Part shown: in pieces, positions 22,487 to 34,707 of the stretch
How positions within the stretch are numbered: the stretch's first letter is position 1
Layout: the number at the start of each line of letters is the position of its first letter
Assembly (NCBI GenBank): GCA_001414345.1
Contig: LLCB01000115.1
Coordinates: 62,001-126,000, forward strand
From: Hymenoscyphus infarciens
Lineage: Eukaryota > Ascomycota > Leotiomycetes > Helotiales > Helotiaceae
DNA: 64,000 nucleotides
Direction: 5' to 3'
Translations under genes and position numbers: made by a program
Notes under the pieces: generated by a model
What the model saw: the letters and a program-made list of their open reading frames with translations, nothing else
The model's database searches: none
What the model was told of the DNA's origin: nothing

Positions 22487-23040
22487 ACTCTACTACTTAC
22501 TCGAGTAGTGCTCTTGAGTAGTTGAGTAGAGTAGTAACTTAAGACTACTCGAGTAGTCTTAAGTAGTCTTAGTAATATTTATATACTTGTATTTATAAAG
22601 CTTATAAAGCTTATTTATAGCGATTACAGAAACTATATCGAGAGCATGGGATGAGCAAAGTAAGGTTAAAATAGATGCTTGATTCCCTAGAACTATAGAG
22701 GAGAGCATAAGGCTTTAAATACTATGCTTCTCGCTTAAAAGGTGAGAGTTATCAGGTGATCCTTTGTCTAACCCACCTTTGTCCCGTGACATTATTATTA
22801 GTAATATTAATAGTTATATTTAAAGAAATTTCTTTTTATAATTATATAATCAATACCTAATCTATTAAGACTATTATCAAAGAAGTTACGTAGTAGATAG
22901 AGTAGAAAGAAGAGCTCGCTTAAGCCGCTAGAAGCCTTAAAACGCTACTCTATCTATCTAGACTAACTTAGGCCGATTCTACTCTACTACTTAAGAGTAC
23001 TACTCGAGTAGTAATAAGTAGAGTAGAGTAGAGTAGTGGT
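22487..23040. repeat. Foldback element rich in ACTACTCGAGTAGT palindromes
   Basis: The left 70 bases and the reverse complement of the right 60 bases align (ACTACTCTACT, then ACTCGAGTAGT, then CTCTT and AAGTAGT-type blocks), giving long inverted ends around an AT-rich core. The 14-bp palindrome ACTACTCGAGTAGT, or its core, recurs at about 22502, 22545 and 23003, and GTAGA units extend the right end. No clear target duplication is found. A hAT MITE starts 75 bp further on. Confidence 0.6.
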
Positions 23041-23114
23041 TACTACTCTACACTACTCTACTTATTACTTATACTATTCTTAATATATAAACTCACACTT
23101 TACGTAGACAAGAA

Positions 23115-23885
23115 CAGTGTAGTCGATAGTATTATCGTGATAAAATACTATAGTATTTTAGATTAATATATTATTATAATATCCCAGTAGTACGTATCCA
23201 AATACACTATAATACTATCGTAATATCGTGATATCATACGGTATATCTTTTAATGACTCGTAAGCGCTAAACCCCACTTTTTCTCAAAATGAGGCTATTC
23301 ACACTTTTTCTATATACTCTTTTATTACTTACTTATTAGACTAAAATAATTTTTATTCATCGATTTAGTTAATATTTACCTGTAATTAAAGGGTAAAACT
23401 TAGTAGAATTCAATACACTAGTTTATTATATTCTAGCTATTAATCTAACGTTATTGTCGAATTAGTACTTAGTGTTGATAGAAACATGTCTAGAAATCTA
23501 TCTCGCACAGGCCACATTTATCACTTTGTGTTACTCGGGTCAGTTTAAGAGCTATTTATATGATTCTTTTTTTTAAAATACTCTATTTAAATAGATCTAT
23601 AATTCTAGCTATTCAGCACTATATTTTCTGCACTGTGCGTTATACTATATAGTTTTAAAAGATAAGGCTAAAAAGAAGTAGAGTCAAAATCTAGGGTAAA
23701 AAGCTTAAATATTTAGGCTTAGCAATACCACGATATTATCATGATATCGATTAAAATACCAACAATATAAAGGATAATATTATTAGATATCGTAGGATTT
23801 AAATAGTATAAATAGTACGTATTAAAGTGGGTTTCCAACAATATATCGTGGTGGTATAATATTGCAAATACTATCGACCACACTG
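23115..23885. mobile_element. hAT-type MITE, copy 2 (771 bp, TSD GACAAGAA)
   Basis: Same family and orientation as the element at 11863-12606. It begins CAGTGTAGTCGATAGTATT, ends in the inverted form, and is flanked by identical 8-bp sequences GACAAGAA (23107-23114 and 23886-23893). It is 27 bp longer than copy 1, mostly from extra sequence in the right half. No coding capacity. Confidence 0.88.
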
Positions 23886-23893
23886 GACAAGAA

Positions 23894-26111
23894 AAAGACA
23901 GGACTACGGAAGCTTACAACTGGGAAATGGCGGAGCTTTTTCTCTTCACATTCTACCTTGCACGAATCTTGGCTTATTGGAACTTACAAGTTTCAATATA
24001 CAATCTCTTCCTTACTTCAAGTAATCTTTAACCACTCTCCTCTTGTTCTTAAAATCAAACGAACGAAAGAAAATAGATCGGTAGTAGTTGACTTACCAAA
24101 AACAGCTCCCCCTCAACGGCGAGAACCAGAAATTCGCATGACAAACTAGTGAAGCCAACGAGATTAACTCAATAGGTTTCTACCCTAGTTCAAATGGCGC
24201 ACTAGGGCAGACTCAATGACGGATCTACCTTTGATTAAGAGACACAGATAAGTTAATGCTTACTATTTTATACCCTGGCGGCATAGCTAGTAGTAACGTA
24301 ACTGAAATTACTACGAGAACAAATATAAACATAACTCGTACTTCGGCTCTCCAGTCCTATTTACTCTTTCCTCTGCCACCAGACACGGTTTTCTCTGCCT
24401 CGTATTTCTTAGTTTATTTTCATCCCAACAGAACCCAGTTGTTTTTTTTTCAACAGTCAGACAGACCTTCAGCGAGAATACACTGCCTTCCTACCCCTAG
24501 CGCACTAAATAGACTGGGATGTTGGCGGAAGAGTCGAGTAGACTTGCTTGTCCTCTTCCTGCCTTCTCACTCTGAGTGCTGTCTTCTCTTGCCCTTAAAA
24601 AGACAAATGAACCAAAGAAAATAACTGGACACTAAACGACTATCCACTGCCCCTCTTTTTTTGACACTAAGAACTTTACTAACATCTAAACATTCGGAGA
24701 AAAGTCCTAAACCACCAAGTACTCACATCTCCTTTACTTCTGACTATTTCCCATAACCAGCCACAACCGTCGATGTATAGCTGTTTACGAGGAAGCGGAC
24801 AGAAACACACAGGTGTAAATATGCGTCTTCTAAAACCCTCCTTGGGAATCTGGAATCTAGTAATGAGGGCATTTTATACCCAAGAAGGAACAAGATCACC
24901 TGAGAATTGAGGAGCGAATACATTCCTCTCATCCCCTTAGACAAGTGTAGAGGACTTACAAGTCAAGAGTTACAAGATTAAGAAAACAAGCTAAGAAACC
25001 AAGATAGAAGATGACACCAAGAAGACAAAGCAAAACCCAGAGTGTGGTAGTATATATCCACCTCCCAACCAATACTTGACCCCATGACTTAAACCAGGCA
25101 CAAGAAAGACGACACTCTGTCTTCCGTCTACGACTAACAACTGGCAACACCTAAGACATGGAAGGACTCTAAACTACCACCTATATATACTTCCCAATCC
25201 TCTCTCAACGATCCGAGAAGAATATTCGACAAAAAAAACGTCTCTCTATTCTCCTTGACCTTCCTCCCCCCATTGTCACACCACCCCCAACTCATCCCCA
25301 AAATTCCAACCTAACAAAGAAACAGAGTATATCAGGCATCTGGCTTTGCAGCTAATGTTCTGCCTCACTCTGCTATGATCAAGTGCGATCGCAGGTTTCC
25401 ATGTACGAAGTGCAAGCGGTTCTTTAGCACCCGCATACTCTCTTGCTTACCAGAACTAATAACCACTCTACTTCATTCCTACTGCACCTCTCCTAAACTA
25501 TTTCACTCTTTTACTGAACCGAATAAATAAACGAACGAACGAAGGGGAAAATATCCACACTGACTCTTTTTTTGACAACAGACACTTCCTCGACAGTAAC
25601 ATCTCGTCTACCACTACTGCTACGAAAAATGAAAACCCTCAAGGGCAGGGTACATCTCATAGGCTTGTGAAGATTTGAGAATACTTGGAGCGGGACATCG
25701 TAACGCGGATACTATCCCTCATCTACAAATAGGCGATATCGGTATTTCAACTGCCGAATCTCAGGGGTGAATGGACCTCAGCACTCCACCATTCCACCTT
25801 GGACCACTGGCTCGTCCGAAAGAACCACAGAAGAAGAGTAACAGACCAACAAGATAAAAGAAGAAAAAACACAAGGCAAGGAGAATTTTTAAACATCTCT
25901 CATCAAATTAGGTATATTAAGTTTCTATACATTCATCCATCCCTCCCTCCAAGCGCTTCGATCATCTCTATACACAAACAAACGCACAAAGTGACCATCA
26001 TCAAATGTACAAAGTCCACCCAACTCCAATAGCAGGACCCTTTTCTTTTCCCTAAGTGGTTCCCTTTAATGAATCGAATTTCAAGTTTCAAGCTTCCAAC
26101 ACCCCAAATCC
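23894..26111. other. Gene-poor region before erg6
   Basis: No gene is supported. Open frames (for example 23862-24149, 24256-24624, 25799-26032) lack domains. A short stretch at 25375-25448 reads MIKCDRRFPCTKCKRFF and resembles the second half of a Zn(II)2Cys6 cluster, but it lacks the first Cys pair and any flanking gene, so it may be a relic. The rest is probably 3' flank of erg6. Confidence 0.4.
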
Positions 26112-27416
26112 TCACTTGAGAGGTTTTCGCGCAACCATCAAGTACATGGGCGTAAACAAATCCTCCTTAGCACCAGCAACCAAACAATCCGCCGCCTTCG
26201 CCAAACTATCAGCCGTCTTCTGAGTTCCACCAGGCGCAACACCAATCATCTCCAGAACCCCAACGAATTTGTGCACGATACCTCTTCCAAACTTCGTCAT
26301 TCTGAAAATAGTAGGGAAATCCCAATAACTCCCCATATACTTGTAATCCCCCGCAATGGGATAATACCACGGCGTAGCATCCGGACGCTTAGCCAAATCC
26401 TCGTGAAGTTCTAATTCGAAACCCGCAGCTTTGATAGCAGCAATTCCCTCGGAGATGCGCACCATGTTGGAGATTCCATCACCTTCTTCGATGCCGAGAC
26501 GGATTTCGCGGTGGTGCTCGTTGTTATTGTCGTAGTTGTCGGTCATAAGCCATTCGTAGACGCCGAAGACGCCGCCGGGTTTGAGGACGCGGTAGATTTG
26601 AGAGTAGACACCTTCGAGGGAGGGGGCGTGGACGGTTGCTTCGATGGCGTAGACGGCGTCGAAGCTGTTTTCTGGGAAGGACATTTGCTATTCAAACATT
26701 AGAAAAGGCGGGCGATTGCAAGGGGGAAAGGACGTACCATAAAATCACCCTTGACAAAGTCCAATTGCTTGGAGAGATGTTCCTTTGCAGCATATCGGGT
26801 GGCACGCTCAATTTGGTAATCGTTGTTGTTCAATCCTGTGATATGCGCTCCTGTGAACTTGGCGATCTCTCGAGCTGGTCCACCAACACCACATCCTACA
26901 TCGAGAACTCGGTCTCCATCCTTGATACCGATTTTCGCAGCGAGGTAGTGTTCGTGTCTTGCAATGGCTTGGTGGAAACCCTCTCCGTGTGCGAAACGAC
27001 AGAAGTGGAAAGATTGTCCCCATCCGTTCTCGTAGAGATCCGTGCCGAGGTTGTAGTAACTGTGTCAATGGTGAGTATTTATCATTTCAAAGAGGAATTG
27101 GGCTTCTTACTGTCTTGTGAGGGTTGCGTATTCAGCCTTTCGCGCCTGTGGGGAGAAAGTGTTAGAAAGGAGGTACTTTGTGTAATTTGGAAGGTATAGG
27201 GCAACTACAAACCTCTCTATCCTCAAGAGTCTCATCCTTTGCCGTCTTGTTATCCCAATGCTTGAAATACTCGTCAACCGCGGCCTTCTGGGCAGCCTTA
27301 TCCTTCTTCATCATGGCGCTGAAGCCTCCGGTGGCTTGGGACGAGTCCTGGTGCATGGCCTTGTTGAAGGCGGCATCGCGAGAGTGGTCCTCGTTCTCAA
27401 GTCTAACCGAAGTCAT
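26112..27416 (-). CDS. erg6: Sterol 24-C-methyltransferase (ergosterol biosynthesis), 4 exons
   Basis: Exons on the minus strand 27416-27213, 27145-27111, 27059-26738 and 26687-26112 join in phase to 378 residues, close to the 383 of yeast Erg6. The enzyme adds a methyl group from S-adenosylmethionine to C-24 of zymosterol or lanosterol. Visible motifs are [19 protein letters not shown] (residues 89-99, the sterol methyltransferase signature), [10 protein letters not shown] (131-140, SAM-binding motif I), LNNNDYQ, and [11 protein letters not shown] followed by VLKPGG, with a C-terminal sterol methyltransferase domain through LMVARKPLK. All introns have GT-AG ends. It is divergently placed from the splicing factor gene, with 644 bp between start codons. 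The assignment is firm. Confidence 0.97.
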
Positions 27417-28060
27417 GTTGAATTATAGTCTGGGGTTGAAGAAGAGGTGTTATGTGATAGACGAGGAGTTGGAGAGGGAATTGAAAGTTGAATTGAGGAA
27501 GGGAAGAAAAATGCAATGGACATTCATCTCCTTTTGACCTTCGTAGGGGGAACTTTTTAATCGAGGCCCTGCAACCTATTTCCTGGGACAGGGGGAAGGT
27601 GGAGCAATGTCTTGGCTGATTTCCTGCAGCTACAGCCTCATATCTCAGGTCTGTCATTCTCGTGTTCGTTTAGATCACGGGAAACACCTCCTTATTGGGA
27701 GGGAATGTTTGGAATTTGATATCTGCAATTGGCTCAGTCCAATAGCTCAAAGATTTCCGTGATTTGTATCAAGTTCCCTGCATAGCTGTGAAGCGTTATC
27801 TGTCGTTTTCGTGTTCGGGTTGCCAAGAGTCCACGTGACTAGCTAGCTCCCGATCCCGTGCCGTAGCTGCGAGCCTTGCTTAGAAATTTTGGGCGCAACT
27901 TCATCGCCCCTCAGCCTCGACGCTCAACTCCATATCAAGGCAATCTTAGTTGGACAACCCCCATTGCTACGTACTCGTACACCTGGGATATCTACTTCGA
28001 CTACGCAAAGATTGCTGCGCGCATCCTACACATCCCCGAATACACCAAGCAGGAATCATC
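27417..28060. promoter_or_regulatory. Divergent promoter region of erg6 and the SLT11-like gene
   Basis: The two start codons are 644 bp apart and face away from each other, so this segment must hold both promoters and 5' leaders. No certain TATA box or known operator was identified. Confidence 0.5.
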
Positions 28061-29274
28061 ATGCCTCCCCAGATAAAACAAGATCTCAACCGCTCCGGTT
28101 GGGAAACCACCGACTTCCCCTCCGTCTGCGAAAACTGCCTCCCGGAAAACCCCTTCGTCCAAATGATTCGCGAAGACATGGGATCAGCCTGTAAGGTACG
28201 TCGTCCTCCTCTTGTCTACCCATCTAAAGTTTATTATATACTAATACGTCCTAGATATGTACCCGCCCCTTCACAGATTTCCGCTGGAAGCCCGACCGCA
28301 CAGCGCGCTCAAAACGAACAAACATCTGCCTAACCTGTGCGCGCCTAAAAAACTGCTGCCAATCCTGCATGCTTGATCTTTCCTTCGGTCTCCCCATCGT
28401 CGTCCGGGACGCCGCATTGAAAATGATAGCTCCCGGTCCACAAAGCGAGGTGAACAGGGAGTTTTACGCGCAGAACCATGAAGCTGAGATAGAAGACGGA
28501 CGGGGAGGAACGGAGGCATATGAGAAGACTGATGAGAAGGCTAGAGAATTACTGAGGAGATTGGCGAATAGTGAGCCTTATTTCAAGAAGCAGAGACGGA
28601 TTGGTCCTGCTGATGGGGAGGGAGGTGGAGAGGGAAGTTCGAATTCGATGGCTTTGACTAGTGGAGGGGGAGGACCGATACGAACACGAGATAGTAGAGG
28701 TGGAGGTGCCCCTCGAGGATCATCATCAAGAGGAGGACGCGGTGGTAGCCGTGGAGGTCGTTCATTCCCCTCCGCAGCCCAACTTCCCCCCGGACCAGCA
28801 GACATACTCCCCCCCTCCGATACAACTATCACCTCTCTCTTCATAACCGGCGTAGAAGACGACCTCCCCGAGCATAAAATCCGGGATTTCTTCACACCCT
28901 ACGGAAAATTGCGATCGCTAGTATGCTCGCACATGTCCCATTGCGCATTCATAAATTATGCTACAAGAGAGGGTGCGGAGGCTGCTGCGAGCGCGTTGCA
29001 GGGTAGGGCGGTGATTGCGGGGTGTCCTTTGAGGGTTCAGTGGGGGAAGCCGAGACCGATTGGGACTATGGATAAGGAGGAACGGATTGCGACTGGGAGG
29101 GAGGGACGACATGCTTTTGCTAGTCCGGGGAGGGGACGTGGTGGTGGAGGAAGAGGTGGTGGGGGACAAGGAAATGTCCAGGAAGAGAGGCAGGATGTGT
29201 TGGGGAGTATGAGTGCTGTTGCTGCTCCGCCTGGGGGGGATGATGTGCAGTATGCTAGTTTGGCTGGGAATTGA
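28061..29274 (+). CDS. slt11: Pre-mRNA-splicing factor SLT11/ECM2 (RBM22 family), 2 exons
   Basis: Exons 28061-28195 and 28255-29274 encode 384 residues. The 59-bp intron has GTACGT, a TACTAA branch site and CTAG. The N-terminus, MPPQIKQDLNRSGWE, is followed by the zinc-binding cysteines typical of the family (CENC, then C-T-R-P-F and CLTCARLKNCCQSC). Next come DLSFGLPIVVRD, a Gly/Arg-rich linker, and one RRM at about residues 238-310 (LFITGVEDDLPEH, AFINYATREGAEAA, GCPLRVQWGKP). The tail is again RGG-rich. ECM2/SLT11 and RBM22 belong to the NineTeen-related part of the activated spliceosome and contact U6 and the intron. Nuclear function is inferred from the family. Confidence 0.95.
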
Positions 29275-29523
29275 TAATAGGATTGGAATGGGAAAAGTAA
29301 TTGGCGTTTTGAGGGATGGCATATTAAGGCGTCTTTTTTGTATGATAGCTAGTAGTACACTCATCCATGAATGAGTAAAGAAGAATTGAAACGCTTGTCT
29401 ACCATCTATGCTGCCCTTTTTATAATACATTCCATGCGTACGATCGCCCCTATTGACACATATCAAAACATCCCCATTACAGACAAAATGTCCCAATAGA
29501 GGTGGGCTGAGAAGCGAAGTCAT

Positions 29524-30361
29524 TTATCGTTGCGAGCAAGGCTTCCCATCAATAACAACCTTCTGTCCATTAGGCATCTTAATCGTATCATTATCACCCC
29601 TCTCCGTCTTCTCGTGGATCCTCAACTCTATTTATCATGTCGCGTCAGTAAACCAATCTAACCAAAAATCCATCGGGTAAAACTAAAAACAAATCTAGAA
29701 AATGCATTCTGGGTAGCTGGGTAATTTTGAAAATCGTAAAGGAAAAACTCACTATACTTATCATCCCCAACATTCTTCCCCTGCACAATATTCTCCGTCA
29801 GGATCTTGGCTACCTCCTCTGCGTGCGCGATTGCTGGTGCGAGAGCGGGGTCGGTGGGAAGGAGAGAGGAGTTGTTTTGGAAGGCTGTGCGGGCTTGTTG
29901 GCGGGCGGCTGTTAGGAGGGGGGTATCGCCTGTGATGTGTTAGCAGGGGAAGGGTTGGAGGTTTTGGTTGAGGGGTTTCAGTTGTGAAGCGGTCTGGGAA
30001 AGGGAAGGGGATGTGGGAGTCAGTGATGGAAGGATGTGACGAGGGCACTTTAGGTTTTCTGGTTGGGGGGAAGAGAGAAAAACAAGTGGTGGAATAGGAA
30101 GGAGGAAGAAACGAAGCTCTTGAGATGGTCAAGACAGGCCGGCAAATGTAAGCCGATAAAGGACCTCGAGGCTTTGGGACAGGAAAAAGGAGAGATGAGG
30201 CCAAAGAGGAGTAACCTCGGGAAGAGAGTAAATGATCTAGGTTGGGAGGAAAGAGTGATGAGGAAGAAGTGAACAATGATGATCAAAAGAGGAAGGGACG
30301 ACGAACCTTGGAAAGCTAATCTCGCCGATCGGAGCAGGTGTCGATATGCTGCCAACGCCAT
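29524..30361 (-). CDS. MZM1: Mitochondrial zinc maintenance protein 1 (LYR-motif complex III assembly factor), 3 exons
   Basis: Minus-strand exons 30361-30307, 29929-29753 and 29627-29524 join to 111 residues, the usual length of fungal MZM1. The first exon is only 18 codons ([18 protein letters not shown], carrying the LYR-type A-Y-R motif) and is followed by a long 377-bp intron. Exon 2 gives [26 protein letters not shown] and [15 protein letters not shown]. Exon 3 gives [19 protein letters not shown]1 is a matrix chaperone that stabilises the Rieske protein Rip1 before its insertion into complex III. Its start codon is 133 bp from that of the coiled-coil gene, on the opposite strand. Confidence 0.92.
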
Positions 30362-30494
30362 CTTGTCTTATTTTGCTCAACAAGCAAGCAGCTTTATTTC
30401 GAGTTTTGGTATGGCCTCTGTAGGGTTCAATTGTTAGCAAGTATACTTGTGCATTTCTTCATACCAACATAAACACAAAGGAATCTATTACACA
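30362..30494. promoter_or_regulatory. Short bidirectional promoter (MZM1 and coiled-coil gene)
   Basis: Only 133 bp separate the two divergent start codons, so both genes probably share promoter elements. No named motif was recognised. Confidence 0.45.
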
Positions 30495-32107
30495 ATGGAA
30501 AGATCGAAAGAAAGTGCGACGGACTGGCAGTTTGTTGCGAGCGATCCACGGTTGCACGCCATGTATTGTCAAAAACTCAAGGCTGCCGCACCAAAGGACG
30601 ACGGAGAGGTGAAGATGAAGTGTGGGTCCTCAATTCCTGTCATCCTCACTTGGACGATGAGACTGACATGAAGAATGGCAGATTCGAAAACCCCTCCTCC
30701 TCTCCTGCGACAGCTTCCAGAAACGCAACTCGATGAAGAGTCACCGACGAGATGGGACTCGACCACCATTGATGCCATAGAAGTGATCTACCAAAAACTC
30801 GTCCAGGTCAAGGACAAATGCCGCAACAACAAAACAAAGATGACGGAGATGGGGAGGAAGAAGGACCAGCAAATCGAGGAATTGAACTCGAAGTGTACCA
30901 GATTGGAGGACGAACTCAGAAGCAAAACTGAAGAACTCTCGATGGTTGATGCTGGACTTCAGAAGATCATGAAGATAACTGACAGAGTTGACAAGAAGAT
31001 CACTGAGCAAGTTCAGAATGAAGTAAGTGCTCACTGACTTGATGTCAATTGTGTCGCAATCACGATGGGAGAGCACTGAACAACCAAGATGATTGAGCAA
31101 GTGCTATTCAAACAATCTCAAATCGCTTGCTAGCAACATTTGGAACAAGCGCTGACCAGTTTTAGTTCTCAGATGCTTCAGAAAATGCATCTTCTGAACT
31201 AGAGGAGCTGAAGGAAGCATTGAAGAAGTATGAAACATCCACACGCCATCACATTATTTTCCTCAACACTGAGATCCAGGTCCGGGACACTGGGTTACTG
31301 CATGCAATTTCTGTCAACCAAGGACTTGAAATTGAACTCTTAGAGATCCGAAATGAATTGAGTCAACATAATGGCTTTAACAATCAACTTCAAGCAGAAC
31401 TTCAAGCCGGCAAACTCGCAATGAAACGCCTGGAATCGGAAGCAGAAGCAGTCTTAGCAGCCAAAAAGGTGAGGGTAGACACTGTCACGCTGAGGCAGTA
31501 TCTAGACCTCCAAGAAGACCAGGAGCAGCGCAGAAAAGACCAGAGAAAGTCTCACAACGTAGGTCAACTTCCTGCTCCATGGTGGTTTGAGACACCGTAG
31601 AGCACCGGCTGACTTGGATATATTCAGGAAACCATGAAGGTCATCGAAGATGAACTGAAAAAGGAGAAGGAGAAAACGCAAAAGCAAGAGACGGAAACGC
31701 AACAGCAAAGGGCGCTTTTGAGTGAACAAAACAACATCATCGAGCAACAGCAAGCAGATCTGGAAATGTCGATTAAGGCGTTGGAGAAGGTACCGCCAGG
31801 ATGTCTATCGCCAGATTACACGCCCCCGGACGCCGAGATTGAAGATCTCAACGATAAATTGCTCGAGAGAGATGTGCATATTGGAGAGCTGGATGCATAT
31901 ATTGATAGCATGGAGAAACATCAAGTGACAGACACAAAGGAAGTTGAGGAACGTACCTCGCAGGCTTTGATGGATCGCGAAAAGGCGGAAGAAAGGGCGA
32001 GGGAATGGCGTAAAGTACCGCTAGACAGGAGGTTGAACGAAGCCAGGAAGTCGATAATCGCGGAAGATTGTTTTCTGAATTGTATATTGATTGGTAAGGA
32101 GGAATAA
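30495..32107 (+). CDS. Coiled-coil protein of unknown function, 4 exons
   Basis: Exons 30495-30621, 30682-31022, 31166-31558 and 31628-32107 join in phase to 446 residues. Donors are GTGGGT, GTAAGT and GTAGGT; acceptors are GCAG, TTTAG and TTCAG. The product is mostly heptad-like, rich in Glu, Lys and Gln. Examples are KKDQQIEELNSKCTRLEDEL, SELEELKEALKKYE, ETMKVIEDELKKEKEK and QQQRALLSEQNNIIEQQQ. I do not recognise a domain, signal peptide or membrane segment. The second intron (143 bp) is long enough to hide a small exon. A structural or cytoskeletal scaffold role would be a guess. The gene is not related by sequence to its neighbours. Confidence 0.7.
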
Positions 32108-32368
32108 ATCGAGGGGGAGGGTAACGAGTTGTATGGATGGCGAGTAGGGGGTCATACCTAGGTATTTTGGTAGGACTTATCTTATCGATAGCCAAACATA
32201 AAGCGGCATGAAGAATACTATCCAGTTGTAGTGCAGGTGTGCAGTTCACTGGTGCAGTTGTAAGTTACGCCGCCTTTTATTTCAAGTTCTCCCGACAAAA
32301 CGCCGACGCAGCCTTCTTTTGGTTTTTTTCTTGAAAGCTCTCGCAACCACAAAGTCAACAACTCCAAG

Positions 32369-33752
32369 ATGGCTACCCACACCCAAGTCAACCTTCCCCT
32401 TCCCCTCCTGCCAGAGGGATGGGCTGCGGAGAAAGACTTCAAGGCCACTGGTCGTCTCTCTGCCGCCACTCAACGAAGCATCGAGCCAGTTGGTCCTCAC
32501 TTCCTCGCCCACGCCCGTCGTGCCCGCCACAAGCGCACCTTTTCCGAAGACGATCGCATTCAAGCCCAAGAGAATGCTAAGAAGGTCGAGGATGACGACT
32601 CTGGGGAGATCAGTGAAGCTGAGGATCCAATGATGTTGTCTCGCGACGCCAAAGACTGGAAGGTATGTCATTTTGTCCTGCTGATGGGGAATCCTACTAA
32701 TGCGCCCGCAGCAACAAGATCACTACGCTGTTCTTGGTCTTTCAAAATACCGATGGAGAGCCACCGAGGAGCAGATCAAGCGCGCCCACCGCAAGAAGGT
32801 CCTCCGTCATCACCCCGATAAGAAGGCTGCTGCAGGAAACACGGAGGATGACAGCTTCTTCAAGTGCATTCAAAAGGCCACCGAAGTTCTCCTCGACCCT
32901 GTCAAGCGTCGCCAATTCGATTCCGTCGACGAGGGTGCCGATGTCGAACCCCCAACCAAGAAACAAGCCAAGGATGGAAAGTTCTACAAGTTATGGAGTG
33001 CAGTCTTCAAGGCCGAGGGACGATTCTCCCGTGTCCAACCCGTGCCTAAATTTGGAGATGATAAGAGCACCAAGGAGGAGGTCGAGGCATTTTACAACTT
33101 CTTCTACAACTTCGATTCATGGCGATCCTTCGAATACCAAGATGAGGATGTTCCGGATGACAACGAGAACCGTGATCAAAAGCGTCATATGGAGCGAAAG
33201 AACAACAATGCCCGCAAGAAGAAGAAGGTTGAGGATACTGCCCGTCTACGCCAATTGGTAGATGATGTTTTGGCTGGCGATGAGCGTATCAAGAAGTTCC
33301 GTCAAGAAGCCAATGCGTCAAAGAACAAGAAGCGTCTTGATAAGGAGGCTGCGGAGAAGAAGGCAAAGGAGGATGCTGAAGCCTCCAAGGCAAAGGCTGC
33401 TCAAGATGCAAAGGAGGCAGAGGAAAAGGCCAAGGCTGATCGTGAGCAAGGGAAGAAGGCCAAGGAGGCTGCGAAGGCTGCTGTCAAGAAGAACAGACGT
33501 GTCATGAAGGGTTCCGTCAAGGATGCCAATTACTTCGTTACTGGTGCTCCTCCTGCTGCCGCGATCGACTCGGTTCTCAATGATGTGGAACTTGTCCAGG
33601 GCAAGATTGATGCTGATGAGACTGCTGCTTTGGCTGCCAAGTTGAACGGTCTTAAGGTTGCGGATGAGATCAAGAGTGTTTGGTCTGAGGAGGTTAGGAG
33701 ACTTGTTTCTGCTGGTAAAATAAAGGAGAATGATATCAAGACCCTTGTTTAG
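32369..33752 (+). CDS. zuo1: Zuotin, J-domain co-chaperone of the ribosome-associated complex, 2 exons
   Basis: Exons 32369-32662 and 32712-33752 (49-bp intron) encode 444 residues, near the 433 of yeast Zuo1. The N-terminal region (LPLPLLPEGWAAEKDF) is typical of zuotin. The J domain begins QQDHYAVLGLSKYRW and carries HPD at residues 132-134. The zuotin homology domain follows (LWSAVFKAEGRFS, FYNFFYNFDSWRSFEY), then a long highly charged Lys/Ala/Glu helix (about residues 240-345) that contacts the ribosome in yeast, and a short C-terminal helical domain. With the Hsp70 Ssz1, zuotin stimulates the ribosome-bound Hsp70 Ssb on nascent chains. The assignment is firm; partners are not in this window. 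Confidence 0.96.
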
Positions 33753-34707
33753 ATAGATGGGGGTGTTTGATGCCTGCCTGCGACTTGCGACTTGCTAGAA
33801 ATATAGACGGCAGTTACTTGGTTGGAGAATAATTTATGATCGTTGCCCCGCACTTTTTTTTTGGTGCTGTGAAGCTCAAGCGGGATGATTTTTTATCTCG
33901 TGGTCTTCACGATTTCTGCTTTCATCTTCATTTTAGTTCGGACAGAGTATTTTTTTCTCGCCCTTACATTATTGAAGCAAAGCGTTTACTCGCAAAGTCA
34001 TCTAAAGAGTTAGGGGGAAAACCGCGGCTGTTATATCCTTTAGGCAGACCCTTAACACGCTTCCTTGCGTGACCTTTCTTCTGCGCCACAGGCATATCTG
34101 GGAAATTCTTGGCTCGCGATGGACATTAAAAGTGGAAGTAAAATCCCAACTACATTTCCCCAAATACAAACTTCATTGTTCTAAAATACTCGGGTTAATA
34201 GTCCTCAACTGTATCAAGTGTTCAGATTATTACTTTGATTTACTCTAGACAGTTAGGAGAACGAGGGCTAGATAGGCAGGTACGAACCTGATTAAAATGT
34301 CTGAGCTTACTAGATTCCGTAGCGTGATTTCTTTCCTTAGCACTTACCTCCAATTTCCTACCGGAAAATGAGATTCCACACGTATCGACCAGCCATACAC
34401 TTTTGAAAAGCGACTCCTCAGTTCTTTCCGAACATCCTTTATCGGCCTTCGTACAAGAGCATTCCCGCATGCTGGCTCACACTTACATACTCTTCTGTCT
34501 CTGAAATTCTCCTCATCACCACGAACCCTCACCAGAACAAGCTACCCACAAAACCAACTCTCGCTAGCACTCATCGCACAAAATCTTCCTTCTCAACAAC
34601 AGCCCATCTCGAGCAGTCCAACCCATCAAATACCCACATCTCAAAATTCTACAGTTCCTTTCGGCCCAAGAGTATCAATACTACAAATCTCACCATTTTT
34701 CCAAACC
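33753..34707. other. Intergenic region, no gene supported
   Basis: The zuotin 3' flank is followed by unique sequence without recognised genes. The last 150 bases are C/A-rich and precede the ATG at 34708, so they may be a leader. Confidence 0.4.

Noticed and set aside
22487..23090. Regular AGTAG repeats as a CRISPR-like array
   Set aside because: Units are palindromic and irregular with no constant spacers, and the genome is eukaryotic.
26636..27199. Long plus-strand open frame
   Set aside because: It lies antisense to erg6 exons 3-4 and their introns and has no features of its own.
28578..28895. Minus-strand proline-rich frame
   Set aside because: Antisense shadow of the Gly/Arg-rich linker of the SLT11-like gene.
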